From assembly GCA_036023115.1 (NCBI GenBank), contig JAYKKT010000088.1:5355001-5419000 (forward strand): a stretch of DNA of 64,000 bases. Reading direction: 5' to 3'. The notes below the pieces were generated by a model that saw only the letters and a list, made by a program, of their open reading frames with translations, was not told the DNA's origin and ran no database searches. The stretch comes from Brasenia schreberi (lineage: Eukaryota > Streptophyta > Magnoliopsida > Nymphaeales > Cabombaceae). The position numbers and the translations under genes are program-made. Numbering within the stretch: the first letter of the stretch is position 1; every line of letters begins with the position of its first letter. Below, piece by piece: positions 23,818 to 35,180 of the stretch.

Positions 23818-26800
23818 TGGTATTAGAGCAATGGTGGCAGGTGAAGACGAGAAAGATGAAAAAAAATCGGATGAAAGAAATGGTGAAGGTTGCAAGTCTA
23901 TTGTCTTCGAAAAAGCATCGGTCACATGAACATCAAGTGGTTGAAAGGTTGATTTTTAAAGAATGTGGTCTCTAGAAAACGAGAAAAATATTTTCACATT
24001 CTTTAACAAATTCATAAAGAAGGGCTTGGAGTATCAAAAATAGTTTCACTACTTTCTTCAACTACTGATTATACCTTGACGGAAAATTCAACAAGAGTCA
24101 AAGTTGACGATATGCTAAGAAGGCTTAAAAAGAAGTACTAGAATAACATAAAAAAAGACAGAGAAGGGTGAAGGATTATGATATTTCAAAACCAATGACA
24201 AAGAAGATATTTTCAAGATTTTGCACAAGATTTGGGATAGCGAAGAGGGATAAGCCTCAAAAGAAAGAAGAGGCAACAAAATTGACATTTAGAATACTGA
24301 ATATGCATAAGTAGAGCAAGACTTTATTAAGAATAAAGACGTTAGGATTGAGAAAGTGGAGAAGTTTGTTATGCCTTAAAAAAAGAATAAAGACGTTACA
24401 GTTTTACAAAATTAAGAATAAAAATGCATTTAGCAGTTTAGTAGCTGCATTTATTGGATATGATTGCATATTTATTGCATATAGTTGTATTATTCGTATT
24501 CTTAAGAAAGTGAAGCAGGACTTTATTGACTTGCTTAATTGTATTTATTACATTCAGAAATCTCAATATAGTATCAGAGCAATGATGGCAGGTGAAGATG
24601 AGGAAGATGAAAAAAAATCGGATAAAAGAAATGGTTAAGGTTGCAAGTCTATTGTCTTCGAGAAAGCATCGGTCACATGAACATCAAGTGGTTGAAAGGT
24701 TGATTTTTAAAGAATGTGGTCTGTAGAGGACGAAAAGAATATTTTCACTTTCTTTAACAAATTCATAAAGAAGGGCTTGGAGTATCAAAAATAATTTCAC
24801 TACTTTCTTTAACTACTGATAATACCTTGATGGAAAGTTCAACAAGAGTCAAAGCTGACGATATGCTAAGAAGGCTTAAAAAGAAGTACTAAAATAACAT
24901 AAAAAAAAAGGCAGAGAAGGGTGGAGGATTATGATATTTCAAAACCAATGACAAAGAAGATATTTTCAAGATTTTGCACAAGATTTGGGACAACGAAGAG
25001 GGATAAGGCTCAAAAGAAAGAAGAGGCAACAAAATTGACATTTAGAACACTGAATATGCATAAGTGGAGTAGGACTTTATTAAGAATAAAGACGTTAGGC
25101 TTGGAAAAGTGGAGAAGTTTGTTATGCCTCAAAAAAAGAATAAAGACGTTACAGTCTTGCAAAATTAAGAATAAAAATGCATTTAGCAGTTTAGCAGCTA
25201 CATTTATTGGATATGATTACATATTTATTGATATAGTTGTACTATTCGTATTCTTAAGAAAGTGAAGCAGGACTTTATTGACTTGCTTAATTGTATTTAT
25301 TACATTAAAAAATCTCAATATAGTATTAGAGCAATGGTGGTAGGTGAAGATGAGGAAGATGAAAAAAAAAACGGATAAAAGAAATGGTGAAGGTTGCAAG
25401 TCTATTGTCTTCGAGAAAGCATCGGTCACATAAACATCAAGTGGTTGAAAGGTTGATTTTTAAAGAGTGTGGTCTGCAGAGGATGAGAAAAATATTCTCA
25501 CATTTAACAAATTCATAAAGAAGGGCTTGGAGTATCAAAAATAATTTCACTACTTTTTTCAACTACTGATAATGCCTTGGCGGGAAGTTCAACAAGAGTC
25601 AAAGTTGACGATATGCTAAAAAGACTTAAAAAGAAGTACTAGAATAACATAAAAAAAGGCAGAGAAGGGTGGAGGATTATGATATTTCAAAACCAATAAC
25701 AAAGAAGATATTTTCAAGATTTTGCACAAAATTTGGGACAGCGAAGAGGGATAAGCCTCAAAAGAAAGAAGAGGCAACAAAATTGACATTTAGAACACTG
25801 AATATGCATAAGTAGAGTAGGACTTTATTAAGAATAAAAATGTTAGGCTTGGAAAAGTGGAGAAGTTTGTTATGCCTCAAAAAAAGAATAAAGACGTTAC
25901 AGTCTTGCAAAAATTAAGAATAAAAATACATTTAGCAGTTTAGCAGCTACATTTATTGGATATGATTGCATATTTATTGCATACAGTTGTACTATTCGTA
26001 TTTTTAAGAAAGTGAAGCAGGACTTTATTGACTTGCTTAATTATATTTATTACATTCAGAAATCTCAATATAGTATCAGAGCAATAGTGGTAGGTGAAGA
26101 TGAAGAAGATGAAAAAAAATTGGATAAAAGAAATGGTAAAGGTTGTAAGTCTATTGTCTTCGAGAAAGCATCAGTCACATGAACATCAAGTGGTTGAAAG
26201 GTTGATTTTTAAAGAATGTGGTTTGTAGAAGACGAGAAAAATATTTTCACATTCTTTAACAAATTCATAAAGAAGGACTTAGAGTATCAAAAATAGTTTC
26301 ACTACTTTCTTCAACTACTGATAATACCTTGACGGAAAGTTCAACAAGAGTCAAAGTTGACGATATGCTAAGAAGGCTTAAAAAGAAGTACTAGAATAAC
26401 ATAAAAAAAGGCAGAGAAGGGTGGAGGATTATAATATTTTAAAACCAATAACAAAGAAGATATTTTCAAGATTTTGCACAAAATTTGGGACAGCGAAGAG
26501 GGATAAGGCTCAAAAGAAAGAAGAGGCAACAAAATTGATATTTAGAATACTGAATATGCATAAGTGGAACAAGACTTTATTAAGAATAAAGACGTTAGGC
26601 TTGGGAAAGTGAAGAAGTTTGTTATGCCTCAAAAAAAGAATAAAGACGTTATAGTTTTGCAAAATTAAGAATAAAAATACATTTAACAGTTTAGCAGCTG
26701 CATTTGTTGGATATGATTGCATATTTATTGATATAGTTGTACTATTCGTATTCTTAAGAAAGTGAAGCAGGACTTTATTGACTTGCTTAATTGTATTTAT

Positions 26801-27612
26801 TACATTAAAAAATTCCAATATAGTATCAGAGCAATGGTGGTAGGTGAAGATGAGGAAGATGAAAAAAAAATCAGATAAAAAAATAGTGAAGGTTGCAAGT
26901 CTATTGTCTTCGAGAAAGCATCGGTTACATGAACATCAAGTAGTTGAAAGGTTGATTTTTAAAGAGTGTGGTCTGTAGAGGACGAGAAGAATATTCTCAC
27001 CTTCTTTAACAAATTCATAAAGAAGGGCTTGAAGTATCAAAAATAGTTTCACTACTTTTTTCAACTACTGATAATGCCTTGGTGGGAAGTTCAACAAGAG
27101 TCAAAATTGACGATAAGCTAAGAAGGCTTAAAAAGAAGTACTAGAATAACATAAAAAAAAGGCAGAGAAAGGTAGAGGATTATGATATTTCAAAACCAAT
27201 GACAAAGAAGATATTTTCAAGATTTTGCACAAGATTTGAGACAGCGAAGAGGGATAAGCCTCAAAAGAAAGAAGAGGCAACAAAATTGACATTTAGAACA
27301 CTGAATATGCATAAGTGGAGTAGGACTTTATTAAGAATAAAGACGTTAGGATTGGGAAAGTGAAGAAGTTTGTTAGGTCTCAGAAGAAGAATAAAGACGT
27401 TAGGATTGGGAAAGTGGAGAAGTTTGTTAGGTCTCAAAAGAAGAATAAAGACGTTATAGTCTTGCAACATTAAGAATCAAAATGCATTTAGCAGTTTAGT
27501 GGCTGCATTTATTGGATATGGTTGCACATTTATTGCATACGGTTGTACTATTCGTATTCTTAAGAAAGTGAAGCAGGACTTTATTGACTTGCTTGATTGT
27601 ATTTATTATATT
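23804..27612 (+). repeat. Five ~751-bp tandem repeats, each opening with LTR tip plus primer-site copy
   Basis: The phrase CAGAAATCTCAA(C/T)A followed by TGGTAT or AGTAT(T/C)AGAGCAAT recurs at about 23804, 24555, 25308, 26057 and 26809, so each unit begins with a copy of the LTR 3' tip and primer site. Units end with KVKQDFIDLL-like DNA near 24520, 25270, 26020 and 26770. The fifth unit is about 50 bp longer because a piece beginning AATAAAGACGTTAGGATTGG is duplicated (27336-27440). No unit has an uninterrupted reading frame across its length; the longest open stretches are about 115 codons and start at different places. The origin of the unit sequence is not recognised. Confidence 0.88.
23818..23830 (+). 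other. Primer-binding site, tRNA-Met type
   Basis: TGGTATTAGAGCA lies directly after the LTR. It differs by one base from the usual plant initiator-tRNA-Met primer site TGGTATCAGAGC. Confidence 0.8.
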
Positions 27613-27627
27613 TGAGCAATAATGGGT

Positions 27628-28556
27628 CTCACAATATTGGCTACATCTAATGTGATTGTTAGTCTGCAACACCTTGTTTCACGGGAAGTTGATCCCTTGG
27701 ACTCCGAGGTAGTGATTATTGCCAAGTTTCAAGGTGGTGGTGCCTTTAATGTCATTCCTGATTCAGTAACAATTAAGGAGTTTTAGACCGAGGTCATGAC
27801 GATTGGAAAAATCAGGCATCCAAATATTGTTCCTTTGTGAGCATATTATTGGTCTTTCGATGAAAAACTTCTTATCTATGACTATGTTCCAAACGGTAGT
27901 CTGACGTTTGCAATTCATGGGAAGAATGGAGTACCTCTGTTGTGGGAAGCAAGAGTTGGAATTGCAAAGGGAATAGCAAACAGATTGGCTTACTTGCATG
28001 AATGCAGTTCTAAGAAGTATGTTCATGGTGATCTAAGGACTACAAATATACTTTTGGTAGTGAAGATGGAGTCATATGTATCAGATTTCAGATTTTGGCG
28101 ACTGGCAAACATAGCAGGCGATTCATTGGAGTTTCTATCTAATCAGATTGCAGGTGACAAGGAACAACTACCTTCTGATATGGCAGCGAATTTAATATTT
28201 AGTCGTGGATCCTTGTATGAAGTCCCTTAAGATCCAAAGTTTTTTAAGCCATCACAGAAGTGGGACGTTTACTCCTTTGGGGTGATTCTGTTGGAATTGA
28301 TAACGAGGAGGTTGCCAAAAGTTTTGATGCGAACATTGGACATGGATATTGTGAGATGATTTTGGTCGTGTATTGATGAAAATAAGCCATTTTTCAGAGG
28401 TCTTAGACCTCAGCATGTTGCTTGAATTGGAAATAGAAGAGGAAATAATGGGTGTCTTTAAGATTGCATTGGCATGTGCGCATAGCAATCGAGAGAGGAG
28501 GCCCAAAAATGAGGATTGTTTGTGAGTTGCTAGAAAAACTTACTAGCACTGGCTGA
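27628..28556 (+). pseudogene. Captured LRR receptor-kinase fragment (ZAR1-like, LRR-III group), broken
   Basis: The C-terminal kinase half of a plasma-membrane receptor kinase. Readable blocks in order: IGKIRHPNIVPL then AYYWSFDEKLLIYDYVPNGS, AKGIANRLAYLHE, KKYVHGDLRTTNILL (catalytic loop with HGD in place of HRD, as in this group), VSDFRFWRLANIAG (DFG changed to DFR), [17 protein letters not shown], and a tail ALACAHSNRERRP to VCELLEKLTSTG with a stop at 28554-28556. That is the natural end of the family. Stops at 27784 and 27838 (CAG or CGA type codons now TAG/TGA), a TAA after EVP near 28230 and a frameshift near 28508 kill it. The extracellular LRRs, membrane segment and glycine loop are missing. 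Its left junction falls at a sixth primer-site-like GAGCAAT motif (27613). Confidence 0.8.
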
Positions 28557-28972
28557 GGATACAATGAGCAGTGACTCAAATTCCTCTTGTCCAATTGTGG
28601 ATTGTCATACTGATGAGTTAAGTAAGAAAGAGATATAGCCATGTGTGGGCGTCGAAGTAGAATTATGGACAGGTTAGATGGAATGTCTTCAATCTGTTGA
28701 TTCTTGTGAAGATTGCAGTCATTAGGACTGCTAAAATATATTTTGCAGCCAGTGAGGTTGAAGAAATTTGCAGCCAAGAAGGCTGAATTGATGTTGCAAC
28801 CAAAGATGTTACTTAAGATGGTTAGCCTGGAAGACTGAGTTGAAGTTGTTGCAATCAAATAAGTTGTTGAAAATTAGATCAGTCATGAAAATAGATGAAG
28901 AATGTTGCAGACAAATAAAGAATTTTGACAAGTTTGGAGTTTGAAGTATCTCGCTCTCAACTTGAGAGGGGG
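28557..28972 (+). other. 3' internal module of element copy I with polypurine tract
   Basis: The stretch 28599-28740 matches 49506-49660 in copy II nearly base for base, including the phrases ATGAGTTAAG, CCATGTGTGGGCG and CTGTTGATTCTTGT. A degenerate GTTGCAGCCAAAGAAG-type minisatellite follows at 28740-28900. The last bases CTTGAGAGGGGG (28961-28972) are the polypurine tract that primes plus-strand DNA. Confidence 0.75.
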
Positions 28973-29275
28973 TGTTGAAGAATATGCATATTCAATGTTC
29001 TTAGTGTCAATTTTAGTAAATTTGATGTTTTAGGTATTATTGTAATTGCCCATAGTACTAAGGATATTTTGGTTATTTTCTATTTTACAACTCATTATAT
29101 AAGGACTGATAGGTTGTATTAGGGTTAAGAGGTTGTGTGTAAGAAAGAGAGAGAAAGAGAGGGGGCGGCCTCCATTTGAGGTTTGTCCCTTCCTTTCATC
29201 TTTCATATTTTCCTCTTCAATGTTATTGATCTTTCAGGTTTTAATCTTCCACTACGTGACTCAGAAATCTCAACA
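28973..29275 (+). repeat. Right (3') LTR of gene-capturing element copy I
   Basis: Direct repeat of 23515-23817, TGTTGAAG...CTCAACA, followed by GATGCAACC, which resumes the interrupted host sequence. Confidence 0.9.
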
Positions 29276-30339
29276 GATGCAACCAGTTTATTGCCAAAAA
29301 ATATCTTGTTGATTCATCATAGTATATATACCATACATGTTATTTACATGATTGACCATCGTTTGCCAATAATGGAAGGAATGTTGTAGACCCAATCATA
29401 AAGAATCATACTAATACAAAATTTCATATCGTAGCTATGACTCAATCCATGTCAGGACATCAACATCCAATGTTTGAAGGGACACTAACTATCCTTTCAA
29501 TATGCAATGTATCAAAAAACATGTTGACACCTCACTCCTCTATAAAGATTGTAGAATATATATCCCGATGATATGTAACATTTCTAAAACACAATCTACG
29601 AGCTTTAGGCCACCATGTTTCACTCTCTCCTCAAAGCTCTCGTATATACCAGGATATTCATATATCTATCAACATATGGACTCACAAACCAAGGTATTTG
29701 CATCTTATTGTATTTTTAAAAATTTAACCTTATGGTAGTCTTCTTGCCATGAGATACATCAATATATTGAGCCATAACATCTTATACAACATCTTTTATA
29801 GGGTCAAAACTATATGAATAAGAAACACCACATCTAGGAGATACTCTATGTGTTTGGCCATACCCATGCCTTCAGCTCCTACCATCATTTTCTCGAATAA
29901 GAGTCCTCTCTACATATTCTTATGAAAACAACTTACTCTTAATAGATTTGTTAGAAGGTATGTCTTTAGGATATCGAAGAGGTGACTTCTCTAGTATAAT
30001 ATGATGAGGATTCAAATGCTCATCTAACAAGTCAACCAACTTACTCTATTTTTCTATATTAAGATGAGTCAATAGTTGGTGGACAATGTTATGAATCTTA
30101 ATTATCTTTCTTTATTCATCATCTTCACACTCAAATATGGAAGGCCTTCAACCTTCATGTCATGCTTCTTGGGTAACACATCAATTGAAGAAAGTAGGAG
30201 AGCATCACTACTCTTGAAAAAAATATTGATCTTGTGAGCACAAGATAATTCATGCAACCACCAGAGTGTATATCAACATGAATGGGAATTAATACCTATT
30301 ATTTACACATGACTAATCTCTTTAACAATTAGATCAAGT
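29276..30339. other. Decayed DNA downstream of MULE transposase, no gene recognised
   Basis: AT-rich sequence continuing the candidate MULE after the LTR-element insertion. The open frames at 29183-29389 and 29502-29738 show no family signature. Part of 29980-30300 may still be the C-terminal tail of the minus-strand transposase. Confidence 0.35.
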
Positions 30340-31720
30340 GCATGTTGTGAGACTCTTCTTTTCAAAATTCTTATCATCTCTTATGTACAATCAACATAAT
30401 GTATGCTAACAGTTCATGATTCCTTAAAAGACTTTTTTAGTTGTGTAACCTATAATTGTATCAATGAATGAAGTTGGGTCCACATCGTATCAAATCACCC
30501 AATAGAGCTATCAAGAAACCTTTTTAATCGTGCATATAAACCCTCAATCCTATCGACCAACACACTATAAGCAATATAGGATTTGAAAAAAAAATAGCGA
30601 CGTACATATTAAGAAACAAGCATACTCACTTACCTATTAATTATGAGTACCATAATGAACCATATTGTCCATCTATGCTATGACAATCCTCTTTATATGG
30701 GCCCAACTATTGTTCCTTAGCATAAGAAAGTGCACAAGGTAACTTTTTTAACTTTCCCTCCATCACAACCAATGTCTCTATATACATGCTCTAATCCATT
30801 GAGTCAATAACCTTCTTCCAATTGTCACCAAAGGTGATAGTTATTTCTTTATTCTTTGTCAATTGAATAACATATCCCTCAATGTTCTTGACAATATGGT
30901 ATCTGTATAAAAAATATCATTTATGTGAATATGATCTCAATTGCATTCATAAATGCAAGATCACAATCACTGTAAATACATATAGAAATATATTCTTCGT
31001 ATATAACTCTTTGATGCACTTCGATACTCATACATAATTATCCTCTTTCTCTATACTCATGAACACAAATGCTATAGAAAATTTTTATTTGTTGATGTAA
31101 ATCTTACAACTTCTAAAAAATGCATCTTATATATGTGAAAGAAACAAAAAAAAAATCTTGTTATTATATATGTAAATATAATAAAAAATAGCTAATACCT
31201 ATTTGTCTTTTATATACAATCAAACTTCAATATCTTTGAGAATGCAAGTAACAACTGAAATGGCTTAGGATGTGCAAACACGATATCACTAATAAGGTTC
31301 ATATCCAATATCTTCCTATACCAAGTTTAGTATTAGTGACTATCTAATTAATGCAATGGTAGCTGCCGAATAATTCAACTATCTATATACTCTTTCCTAA
31401 TTTTCATCCTCTCATTGTAAACATGAATTACTATACTTACATTTGTATCATCAAAATATTTCAATTGTGACAAAATATACTTCAACTTATAATGACTTTT
31501 GTTTTTTTCTTTTGTCATACTATACTCACCACTATTTAATCAAGGACTTCATACAAAACTTCACCAACTCGATGCCTACTAAACCAAGTATTAAGCATTG
31601 TCTAACTTGAATGTGCTACCAAAAAGGTATCATTATTTCAACCTTCATATACCTTCTCATCTTGTAAGTTAGTCACTAACATTCCGACTTAGGTAAACAA
31701 CATGAAGCCAAGTGCAAAAA
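30340..31720 (-). pseudogene. MULE transposase, pseudogene
   Basis: The minus-strand reading gives, from right to left on the map: AHPKPFQLLLAF and KFDCIYKR (relatives: AHPxSIxLLxxF, MDCTYKTN), KFSIAFVFMSIEKEDNY near 31060, a DRDLAxMNA-like block near 30960 (here CDLAFMNAIE), RYHIVKNIEGYVI near 30900, and VDRIEGLYARLKRFLDSS to FDTMWTQLHSLIQLQ near 30450-30590 (relatives: xxxAHAxLKRYLxSSxG). These are the conserved blocks of plant MULE/FAR1-related transposases. Numerous stops are present. It lies opposite in strand to the plant-mobile-domain relic inside the same candidate element. Confidence 0.65.
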
Positions 31721-32859
31721 GATCTAGAGGATGATATTTTGTTAGCTCATCAACATTTGAAGAAGGTAAGCTTCCTTAGTAACCTTTCATTCTTTTTTAA
31801 CTTATATCTTCCATGACTCATCGATCTTGCATAGGTGATTGTTGTAGATGAGGATCCTAGATGATCCTCAAGTTTGAGTGAAGATCTCTATTTTATGACC
31901 ATCATTTTGATCATGGCAGCTTCATCATACCATGAAGATCCAAGCTTATACGAGGGACTCCAATGCTCCTATTCTCATAGATCTAGAGTTCTACAGCACA
32001 CTCGTGCTCATTAACATCTTTGTACCACAAACTCAACCATGTTCATGTCCTATCATAGTACCACCAATGATTGTTGCTTCTAAGCTGAAAATAACCAAAA
32101 CAGCGAGCACCATAATTGATATTAGTGAGGTGGTTATTCTAGATGACGATGTCATCATGCTTGTGAAGGAAATTGTGCCTCGGCCACCCTTAGGGATCAA
32201 TGTTGATATAAATTTCATAAAAAATGTATTAAACAAATGTCCTCAAAATAGATCTTTTAGGTACTTTTTTCTCTACCCTTCATAAGTCGGTTGTCAACCC
32301 ATATGTGCCTTTTCAAGCTCGAGAAGTTTGCTTAGATCTATAAATGATTATTACTTATCCACTATCAAGGATCTTTGTAAATCATCAACACCTGTTAAAC
32401 CTTCGGTCTAGATTGGATTGTTTCACTCAACAACATACCCAAATGAGGGTATATCGATAGATTTTAGTTTGATGCATCTAACTTACATGAAAACATGGAT
32501 AGATGTCAAGAAAGTTACATGCTAATCGACCTACTTAGATGCGACTTTCTCCCCTTCTCTTTGGAAGTTGCTTTAGTTGTTATACAACTTGCCTAACTCA
32601 ACAATCACCTAAATTGACGGTATAAAGAGTTAATTGCAGCTACTAAGACTTATAAAGAGGAACAATTAAAACTATGGAACCTTGAAGAGGCATATCTGAA
32701 ATCCCTCTTGAGGAGCCAAGTACCGAAAGAGTCATTATAACCAGCTAACAACCATGCCACTCTTGAGCAATAATACGAGGAGTGCTAAATGACTACGGTC
32801 CAGGATGATCTACCTTGGTCGGGAGCTTCCTTTACCTTTAACAAGGCCTTTCCTTCAGA
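31721..32859. other. Unassigned region with one 117-codon open frame (+)
   Basis: The open frame 31932-32285 contains STIIDISEVVILDDDVIML, an acidic stretch of the kind found after the mobile domain in PMD genes. Further broken plus-strand coding-like text continues to about 32840 (FTFNKAFPSEY). It could be the 3' part of a PMD-type gene or a retroelement gag relic. No confident call. Confidence 0.3.
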
Positions 32860-33480
32860 ATACACGATCAACTCGTGTTCACCTTATTCTTTGTATTTGA
32901 CATTTTGTTCATCAAACATCTCAAATAAACTATCTTTCCCAAATTAAAGGATACTATTTCTTCAAATATTTTCCATTTACACTCTTTGAATGTTCTTCTC
33001 CTTGAATTTCTTCTAGCATATAAGCTCTTCTTGTTAGTATCTTCAAGGCAATATAGGGTCCATTCCAATTAGGAGACCACTTTCTGAATTATGAATCTTT
33101 CATGACTACTGGCAAGATGTTCCTCTATACCAAATTTCCTTCTCGAAAGTAAAACATTTTTATTATACATCTAAGTGACCTTTCGTTTGTTTGCTAGCAA
33201 ATTATCTAGGGTTATCAAGTAGTCTTCGACTGTAGAATTGAGTTCCATCATAACCGACTATAGACACTCATCTGCTTGTAGATCATTCTGTTTAGCTACC
33301 CATAGGGACTTTATATTGATTCCCATTGACAAGATTATATCTTATCCGTATATGAGATGAAATGGAGTTAGACCAATCAACGATGTCTTGGAATTTTGGT
33401 ATGCCTACAAGATTTTGGGCAATACCTTATGCTATTTCGGTGGGTTATCCTCGAGAAATGCATGTCCTTCCAAATATAAG
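32860..33480 (-). pseudogene. Ty3/gypsy integrase C-terminal fragment
   Basis: The minus strand reads, near 33440-33340, blocks like PKILxAYQNSKTSLIGLTPF then HLIYG (relatives: LWAYRTxxxxPTGxTPFxLVYG). Near 33070-32910 it reads KWSPNWNGPYIALKILTRRA, then AYMLEEIQGEE and NGKYLKKYYP, the usual C-terminal end of gypsy integrases. The frames are broken and no LTR or other pol domain adjoins, so this is an isolated fragment. Confidence 0.65.
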
Positions 33481-34637
33481 ATTAGAGGATGATTATTCCA
33501 AATACAAGGCTAGAGGGTGATTATGCATACCATTAACTATATTCAATTTCTATAAACCATAAGTTTCACTCTCTCTTGTAAGTAAGAGCGGCATTTCACC
33601 TTTTTTTATACCAATCCAACATTAACTTTTTTTCCTACTTTGTATTTGTCACTTCTTTCACACTCAAGTCATAATTTGTTTCAAATACCTTTACTTTTCA
33701 ATCAAAAAATGGTGATAACATTGTTGTGCTTTCTCTCAATATCTCTTACTCACTATACGATATCATCATCCCAACCATAAAATATTGTATCTATATGCAT
33801 AATCAAATCCATCACACTCGTAATAAAAAAATACAATATTGTATGCATTATCACCAAATCAATCAACAAATAGGTCATTCAATCCATTTTGATCCATGTC
33901 AGTATCATTTGTGTAGTATATCCAGAGTCTACTATATGACGATAAACACTTTTACTTGATTTCTTTGACATCCTGGATATTAAAAATAATAATATTGACA
34001 TAACAAAAATATAGAGTAATGCACCTCACATGCGTCTAGAAATCTCATAGTGAGGCACACAGGTCACAAATCTCTTAGAAGAGAGTTGCACACAGAGTGC
34101 ATTTTCATTATTAGAGAGTCGCGTCTCAGGGACATCCTTTGGAGAAGCCAAACACATTTGGGGCATGACAACTTACAAAGAAGTGATGCATCTTAGGCAC
34201 TTCACTTTGTAAAGACGCACACACTTGTGATGCACCTCTTTCTCTACCAATGATACTCACCTCATAAAAAACTTGATGAAAGTTTAATATTTTGATTTGT
34301 TTTCATGCGATTGATTGAAGACTTTCAATAATATCCATATTACCGTCATGAGAATTGAATAAGGTTGAAAATATATCAAAATTGATGAAAATAGATTGAA
34401 TATCACGATTGAAAGTAATGCGAGATAAATACTCAAAGGTAAGAGGAAAATACTATCAAGGATAGTGTAGAACTTATGGTAGGGATTAAATGACTTTGAT
34501 AGTAATGTAGAACCGATGGTGGAGCTACGAGTGAATGGTTATGTGAATGGAGCGTAGGATGCTTGAGAAACTGTAAGAAGGGTAATTTGAGGTTTTTTGA
34601 AAAAAGGATGTATGTTAAGATGTATGAATAAGAATTA
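33481..34637. other. Repeat-derived DNA up to candidate MULE right end
   Basis: No gene is recognised. Near 34020-34260 there are tandem-like phrases around GCACCTC / GTCGCGTCTC / GATGCACCTC. The stretch 33720-33960 is AT-rich and low-complexity. The right inverted end of the candidate MULE lies at about 34560-34637, only about 280 bp from the SHOC1 start codon. Confidence 0.35.
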
Positions 34638-34792
34638 TATTTCCTAATAAACTTTGTTCCATTCTGGCAACCAGTTTTCTATTAATCAAATCCGGGTTCG
34701 GTTCTTAATCCGATCCGTCCAAACATCACACGGTCAGAGAGTGGATGCATAAAGGTCCGGGTTGCGCGAGATTTCGAAACAGAGATTGTTCT

Positions 34793-34803
34793 CCGCGCCA
34801 AAA
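34793..34803 (-). promoter_or_regulatory. Possible E2F site upstream of SHOC1
   Basis: CCGCGCCAAAA here is TTTTGGCGCGG on the other strand, a match to the plant E2F consensus (TTTSGCGC type). It lies 117 bp before the SHOC1 ATG, in the short non-transposon stretch 34640-34919. Control of a meiotic gene by a cell-cycle factor is plausible but inferred. Confidence 0.35.
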
Positions 34804-34919
34804 TATGTTCTGTTAGAGAACGTTGTGACAATTTACCGTCGTTTACTTCAACTCCATCTGCGAAGAACGCCGGAGTACTCCGCCCTTGCTTCCATCTCTT
34901 CAGAGGGAGAGAGAGCAGG

Positions 34920-35180
34920 ATGCGATCGCGCTTCCTGAACGTCGACTACTTCTGTCGTTCACTGGGAGACATCGCAGATGATTTTGAGTCTCTCTTGCTG
35001 CCGATTCCTGACTTATTTCCTTCCGATCCGGTGCCAGATGGAAAATTCGGAACGTTTGATGCCGATCTCAAAATTCCAATGGATCTGCAAGATTTATTCT
35101 TTGAGAACGCGCTATCTCGTTTCATCTCTGCTGTCATCCCTCAAAATTATGGCGATCGTCATGAAACTCTGGCACATAGG
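34920..35180 (+). CDS. SHOC1: SHOC1 exon 1
   Basis: ATG at 34920, 87 codons, ending at AGG followed by GTAAAC, phase 0. It opens [11 protein letters not shown], the hallmark SHOC1 N-terminus, and includes [14 protein letters not shown]. Confidence 0.85.

Larger units (their letters stand above)
23515..29275 (+). mobile_element. Non-autonomous LTR retrotransposon, copy I, carrying tandem repeats and a captured kinase
   Basis: Two 303-bp LTRs (23515-23817, 28973-29275) start TGTTGAAGAATATGC and end CTCAACA. A tRNA-Met-type primer site TGGTATTAGAGCA follows the left LTR directly, and a G-rich polypurine tract (CTTGAGAGGGGG) precedes the right LTR. The flanks GATGT and GATGC agree at 4 of 5 bases. 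No gag or pol is present. The inside holds five tandem units of about 751 bp (to about 27612), a ZAR1-like kinase fragment (27628-28556) and a 3' module (28560-28972) shared with copy II at 48157-50382. It needs enzymes in trans. The insertion site is inside the candidate MULE. Confidence 0.88.
20294..34637. mobile_element. Candidate MULE (Mutator-like) element with plant mobile domain gene, heavily invaded
   Basis: The outer ends near 20294 and 34637 read toward each other as imperfect inverted repeats over about 60 bp; both contain a C(T)(A/T)AACATACA block followed by TTTTTTCAAAAA and ACCT. The adjacent 9-mers CATATTACT and TATATTTCC agree at 6 of 9 bases and may be an eroded target duplication. 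Inside are a plant-mobile-domain pseudogene (+, about 21405-22250) and a MULE transposase pseudogene (-, about 30340-31720), an association known for PMD genes. Without the nested LTR element at 23515-29275 the unit would be about 8.6 kb. The ends are my inference and need alignment. Confidence 0.4.

Noticed and set aside
23804..27612. CRISPR-like or satellite array
   Set aside because: The units are about 751 bp, contain no short repeat-spacer pattern, and are enclosed by LTRs of a retroelement.
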